From assembly GCF_003583405.1 (NCBI RefSeq), contig NZ_QXEC01000014.1, positions 92,926 to 156,925 of the forward strand: a stretch of 64,000 bases of DNA, given 5' to 3'. The number at the start of each line of letters is the position of its first letter. Within the stretch, counting starts at the first letter, position 1. The stretch comes from Micromonospora radicis. Its GTDB lineage: Bacteria > Actinomycetota > Actinomycetes > Mycobacteriales > Micromonosporaceae. The notes under the pieces were generated by a model. It was not told the DNA's origin, made no database searches, and saw only the letters and a list, made by a program, of their open reading frames with translations. The position numbers and the translations under genes are program-made. Positions 61,062 to 64,000 of the stretch are shown in pieces.

Positions 61062-62102
61062 TCAGCCACCGAGTCGGCGGACCATGTTCATGATTGTCTC
61101 CACCTGGGCGCCACCCTTGATGGGGTAGTTCGTGGCGCCCAGGTAGCCCCACCAGTCCCAGCACCCGTTCGGGTTGCTCGGCACGGCGATGGCCTGCGGG
61201 TACAGCACGATGGTGGCGTTGGTGTCGGCGTACTGGTTGAGGTTGGCCCGGTCCACGAAGGCGGTGCCGACCCGGCTGTGGCCCTGCAGGCAACCGTGCA
61301 GGGCCACCAGCAGCCGGCAGGTCGCCCCGGCCGCGCAGGACGCCGGGACATAGGCGAATCCGTTGGCGTCCATGCTCAGCCCGCTGGCCCAGCCGCCGGG
61401 GGCGAAGGTGTGCTGACTGAACCGGACCAGGGTGCCGCCGAGCGGACCGGTGTTCGGCGGCTGCACCGTGCCGTACAGCTTGCGCAGGAAGGTGTGCTGC
61501 GGATCGGTGCCGCAGTCGTTGAGGTACGGCGCCGCGGTGGCCGTACAGCCGACGGTGCCGTACGGGGTGACCCAGCCGTGCCCGGCGGTGGAGCCGCTGT
61601 CGTACTGCACGCTGGCGCCGAAGTGCTGCTGGTAGCGGACCAGGTCGTCGCTTACCGACCGCTGCACCGTCCGGTCGGCTCCGCCGTGGAAGACGTAGAC
61701 CGGTTCGCCGGACAGGCCGCCGACCGGGTCGATCCAGCCGTACCCGGCCCAGGTGCGGGTGTAGGTCTGCAGGGTGCTCAGGTACGTCGGGTAGATGTTG
61801 TCGCCGCAGCCGTACAACGCCTGGGCGACGTTGTTCTGCGCGCAGTAGTAAGGGCCGGCGGCGAACAACGCCGCTCCCCTGACCTTCTGCGAGTAGGCCA
61901 CCTGGAGTTGGGTGGCCAGGTACGCCCCGGAGGAGACACCGGCGACGTACACGCCGGAGACGCGGTACGTCGACAGGCTGCCGGAGACGGGCGCCTTGGT
62001 GTACGGGGTGGCGGCGGCGTACCCGGGCGACGGGGCGTACGCGGGGGCGAGCAGCAGCACCGCGACGATGGCGGCGAGCAGCCGGCGGGCGGGTGTGGAC
62101 AT
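61062..62102 (-). CDS. Secreted PHB-depolymerase-type esterase
   Basis: 346 residues. Signal peptide ending near GYAA30; nucleophile GVSSG with Ser57 (YRVSGVYVAGVSSGAYLATQ); GEPVYVFHGGADRTVQRSVS with the probable acid; STAGHGWVTP; and CRLLVALHGCLQGHSRVG, a LHGC segment typical of extracellular PHB depolymerases. There is no C-terminal substrate-binding domain, so soluble polyester oligomers or other esters may be the substrate. Several Cys pairs suggest disulfides. Single-gene unit. Confidence 0.87.
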   Translation of the reverse strand: MSTPARRLLAAIVAVLLLAPAYAPSPGYAAATPYTKAPVSGSLSTYRVSGVYVAGVSSGAYLATQLQVAYSQKVRGAALFAAGPYYCAQNNVAQALYGCGDNIYPTYLSTLQTYTRTWAGYGWIDPVGGLSGEPVYVFHGGADRTVQRSVSDDLVRYQQHFGASVQYDSGSTAGHGWVTPYGTVGCTATAAPYLNDCGTDPQHTFLRKLYGTVQPPNTGPLGGTLVRFSQHTFAPGGWASGLSMDANGFAYVPASCAAGATCRLLVALHGCLQGHSRVGTAFVDRANLNQYADTNATIVLYPQAIAVPSNPNGCWDWWGYLGATNYPIKGGAQVETIMNMVRRLGG

Positions 62103-62311
62103 GACGCTCTCCCGGGGTCTGAGTGAGCGCCGGCGGTGGTGTCGGCGTACGGCGACGCTAACGTGACGCACGTCACCGGCGACATGAGTGCGGCGCACAC
62201 GTCGGCGACCGGCGCTGTGGTGCCGATCGCCGGTGACTCGCCGGCTTCGAGGCCCACCGTCCCCCGTACGCCGCCATCGCTCACCGCCCGGTCCGCCGCC
62301 CCGCGAGCCGG
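62103..62311. other. Intergenic region, no gene seen
   Basis: 209 bases upstream of the esterase; presumably its promoter. No ORF with coding character and no clear hairpin. Confidence 0.35.
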
Positions 62312-63145
62312 TCAGCCGGCCGAGGATCGGGCGACCGGCAGGTCGAAGTAGGTCTCCGGCCAGGGTTCGTCGCGGTAGCGGAAGTGCCACCACTCCCGGT
62401 CGTAGCCGACGAACCCGCCGTCGGTCATCAGTTGCCGCAGCAGCAGCCGGTTCTGCCGGGCGGTGGGGTCGATCCGGGTCGCGTCGGTGTGCGCGAGGGG
62501 GTCGAAGCAGTCGAAGCCGGTACCCATGTCGACGCTGTTGTCGCCGAACCGTTCGGCGTACCCGGCGGCGCAGTCGGCCAGCGGCTGACCCGGCAGGTAC
62601 CGGGCCTGCTCGGGTGCGGGCACGTCGACCAGGGTGACGTCGACGGTGCTGCCGCGGCTGTGCGCGGTGGGCGCGCCGAGGTAGCCGCGGTCGAACAGCT
62701 CCGACTTGGCCACCCGGGGGTAGAACTCCGCCTTCATCTGCTGTTCGTCGGGGCTGCGGGCCCAGGTGACGAACTCGTCGGCGGCGCGCTGCGGGCGGTA
62801 GCAGTCGTAGACCTTGAGGCCCCGGCCGGTGGCCAGTGCGGCGTCCTGCACCCGGCGCAGCGCGGTGGCGGCCGCCCCGGTGAGCAGACAGAGTGGTTCG
62901 GGGTAGCCGGCGACCGGCCGGCCGACGAAGTTGTGCGGGCCGGCGTACCGGATGTCGGTCAGGATCCGCGGGTCCGCGTCGGACAACACGACGAAACCGG
63001 GCAGGGTCGGTGCCGGCGAGGGCGGTGGTTGCGGCGCCGGCCGGGTGCAGCCGGCCGCGACGAGCAGCCCCACCGCCAGCCCGACGGCGAGGCCGACCCG
63101 GACCGCCGGCCGGTCGCGCCGCCCGGCCGCGGGCCGGACGGTCAC
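62312..63145 (-). CDS. D-Ala-D-Ala dipeptidase-like lipoprotein (VanX/DdpX family, M15D)
   Basis: 277 residues. Lipoprotein signal (AVGLAVGLLVAAGC), Pro-rich linker, then the M15D domain: DIRYAGPHNFVGRPVAGYPE, LKVYDCYRPQRAADEFV, zinc motif AHSRGSTVDVTL (SxHxxGxxxD-like) and EWWHFRYRD with the last zinc His and catalytic Glu. Located outside the membrane, so it likely trims D-Ala-D-Ala in the wall rather than giving cytoplasmic vancomycin resistance. Two bases after the carboxypeptidase stop, same operon. Confidence 0.88.
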   Translation of the reverse strand: MTVRPAAGRRDRPAVRVGLAVGLAVGLLVAAGCTRPAPQPPPSPAPTLPGFVVLSDADPRILTDIRYAGPHNFVGRPVAGYPEPLCLLTGAAATALRRVQDAALATGRGLKVYDCYRPQRAADEFVTWARSPDEQQMKAEFYPRVAKSELFDRGYLGAPTAHSRGSTVDVTLVDVPAPEQARYLPGQPLADCAAGYAERFGDNSVDMGTGFDCFDPLAHTDATRIDPTARQNRLLLRQLMTDGGFVGYDREWWHFRYRDEPWPETYFDLPVARSSAG

Positions 63146-63147
63146 GC

Positions 63148-64000
63148 TCAGCCGCGCGGGGTCGGGCGGCGGCCCGCCGCGCGCAGCCGGCGACGCCGGC
63201 CGAGGAAGCCCAGGGCGAGGACGGTCGAGCCGAGGGCGAGGACGACGTACGAGGCCGTGCGGAGTTGGCCGGCGAGTGCCCGCCGACCGGCCGAATCGGC
63301 ACCGGAGGCACCGCCGGGCAACGCCTGGGGCGGCACCGCGGCGGACGGGGTGGCGGAGGCGGTGGTGGCACCGGGGCGTACCAGCACCCCGACCGAGGCA
63401 GCGTGGGGCAGGGCGAATCCCCAGTCGAGCAGCGCCGCGCCCTGCTGCCAGCCGCGCTGGTCGAGTACGTCGGCGCCGAGCAGCGTGACGACCAGCCGGC
63501 GACCGTCACGCTCGGCGGCACCCACGTAGGTGTGCCGGGCCAGGTCGGTGTAGCCGGTCTTGCCGCCCAGCGCACCCGGGTAGTGGTACAGCAACTGGTT
63601 GTCGTTGTCGATGGTGAACGCCGTGGCACGCTGCCTCGGCTGGGCCGGGATGGCCGCCTCGCGGGTGGCCGCATAGCGGCGGAAGTGTCCGTCGTCGAAG
63701 CACGCCCGGGCGATCAGGGCCAGGTCGTACGCGCTGGTGAACTGGCCGGGGCCGTCCAGTCCGGACGGAGTGGCGGCGTGTGTCTGGTACGCGCCGAGCA
63801 ACCGGGCCTGCTCGTTCATCGCCCGCAGGCCGCCGGCCATCCCGTCGGCGCCGCCGCCGAGGCGGGCCAGCGCGTTGGCCGCCTCGTTGCCGGAGCGCAG
63901 CAGCAACCCCAGCCAGAGCGTCTCGACCCGGTACCGGCCGCCCGCCACCAGACCGACCGCCGAGCTGCCCGGCTCGATGTCGAGGTCGGCGTCGGTGACG
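63148..64000 (-). CDS. D-alanyl-D-alanine carboxypeptidase (PBP5-like), 3' part
   Basis: The final ~284 codons; the 5' end is beyond the window. Visible S11-family motifs: SGN in LLLRSGNEAANALARLGGG and the KTG triad in PGALGGKTGYTDLARHTYV; the SxxK nucleophile lies outside. The C-terminus has a membrane helix (SYVVLALGSTVLALGFLGRR) and a basic tail, anchoring it in the membrane. It removes terminal D-Ala from peptidoglycan. Its product context matches the following VanX-like gene. Confidence 0.9.
   Translation of the reverse strand, partial: VTDADLDIEPGSSAVGLVAGGRYRVETLWLGLLLRSGNEAANALARLGGGADGMAGGLRAMNEQARLLGAYQTHAATPSGLDGPGQFTSAYDLALIARACFDDGHFRRYAATREAAIPAQPRQRATAFTIDNDNQLLYHYPGALGGKTGYTDLARHTYVGAAERDGRRLVVTLLGADVLDQRGWQQGAALLDWGFALPHAASVGVLVRPGATTASATPSAAVPPQALPGGASGADSAGRRALAGQLRTASYVVLALGSTVLALGFLGRRRRLRAAGRRPTPRG

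Noticed and set aside
62312..63145. Vancomycin-resistance vanX
   Set aside because: Lipoprotein signal places it outside the membrane and no vanH/vanA are adjacent; wall turnover is more likely.

Overview
The window is 64 kb of very GC-rich DNA with strong third-position GC bias, frequent GTG/TTG starts and many ATGA/GTGA stop-start overlaps. This fits a filamentous actinobacterium. Gene content (desferrioxamine genes, LacI-linked sugar operon, DUF993 aldolase, Mrp antiporter) and short dispersed repeats that I recall from Micromonospora genomes make Micromonosporaceae, probably Micromonospora, the best guess; the genus is an inference. The window holds chromosomal genes in operons. I saw no rRNA, tRNA, CRISPR array, phage or transposase.

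Layout. 1-6.1 kb: a beta-lysine route, kdd - amidohydrolase - kamD - kamE on the minus strand, with kamA divergent, closed by two hairpins. 6.2-10.4 kb: CsbD-like protein, a histidine phosphatase, and an overlapping pair for a surface polymer (glycerophosphotransferase and pyruvyl transferase families). 10.7-15.2 kb: Lrp regulator, acyl-CoA dehydrogenase coupled to an M24 peptidase with an internal deletion, a small membrane protein, a VOC protein and a 5'-3' exonuclease. 15.4-20.7 kb: three-gene sugar-catabolism operon with a LacI-type operator, its likely LacI regulator, and a frameshifted methyltransferase. 20.8-24.6 kb: large secreted hydrolase and an APH-fold kinase.

24.6-36.7 kb: complete desferrioxamine-type siderophore locus. 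desABCD and a binding lipoprotein run left; two FecCD permeases, an ATPase, a penicillin-acylase homologue and a second acetyltransferase run right. One iron box lies in the shared intergenic region. 36.8-45.1 kb: a compact cluster of uncertain purpose pairing GTP cyclohydrolase II, a RibD-type reductase and a pterin-synthase-fold protein lacking catalytic residues with a glycosyltransferase, methyltransferase, alcohol dehydrogenase and LPG-synthase-type membrane protein, facing a CDP-alcohol phosphatidyltransferase and an LtaS/sulfatase-type membrane enzyme. I rate this the best candidate for an undescribed system.

45.1-53.6 kb: ricin-domain SGNH hydrolase, TRM11-like methyltransferase, a decayed PadR/ABC-transporter operon, alpha/beta hydrolase, TetR regulator with a palindromic operator beside an acyltransferase-3 gene, and RtcB with an upstream small ORF. 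53.7-64 kb: six-gene Mrp antiporter operon (MrpA fused to an MrpB-like domain), a NaChBac-like channel with an EF-hand-like loop, a secreted PHB-depolymerase-type esterase, a VanX-like lipoprotein and the 3' part of a D,D-carboxypeptidase.
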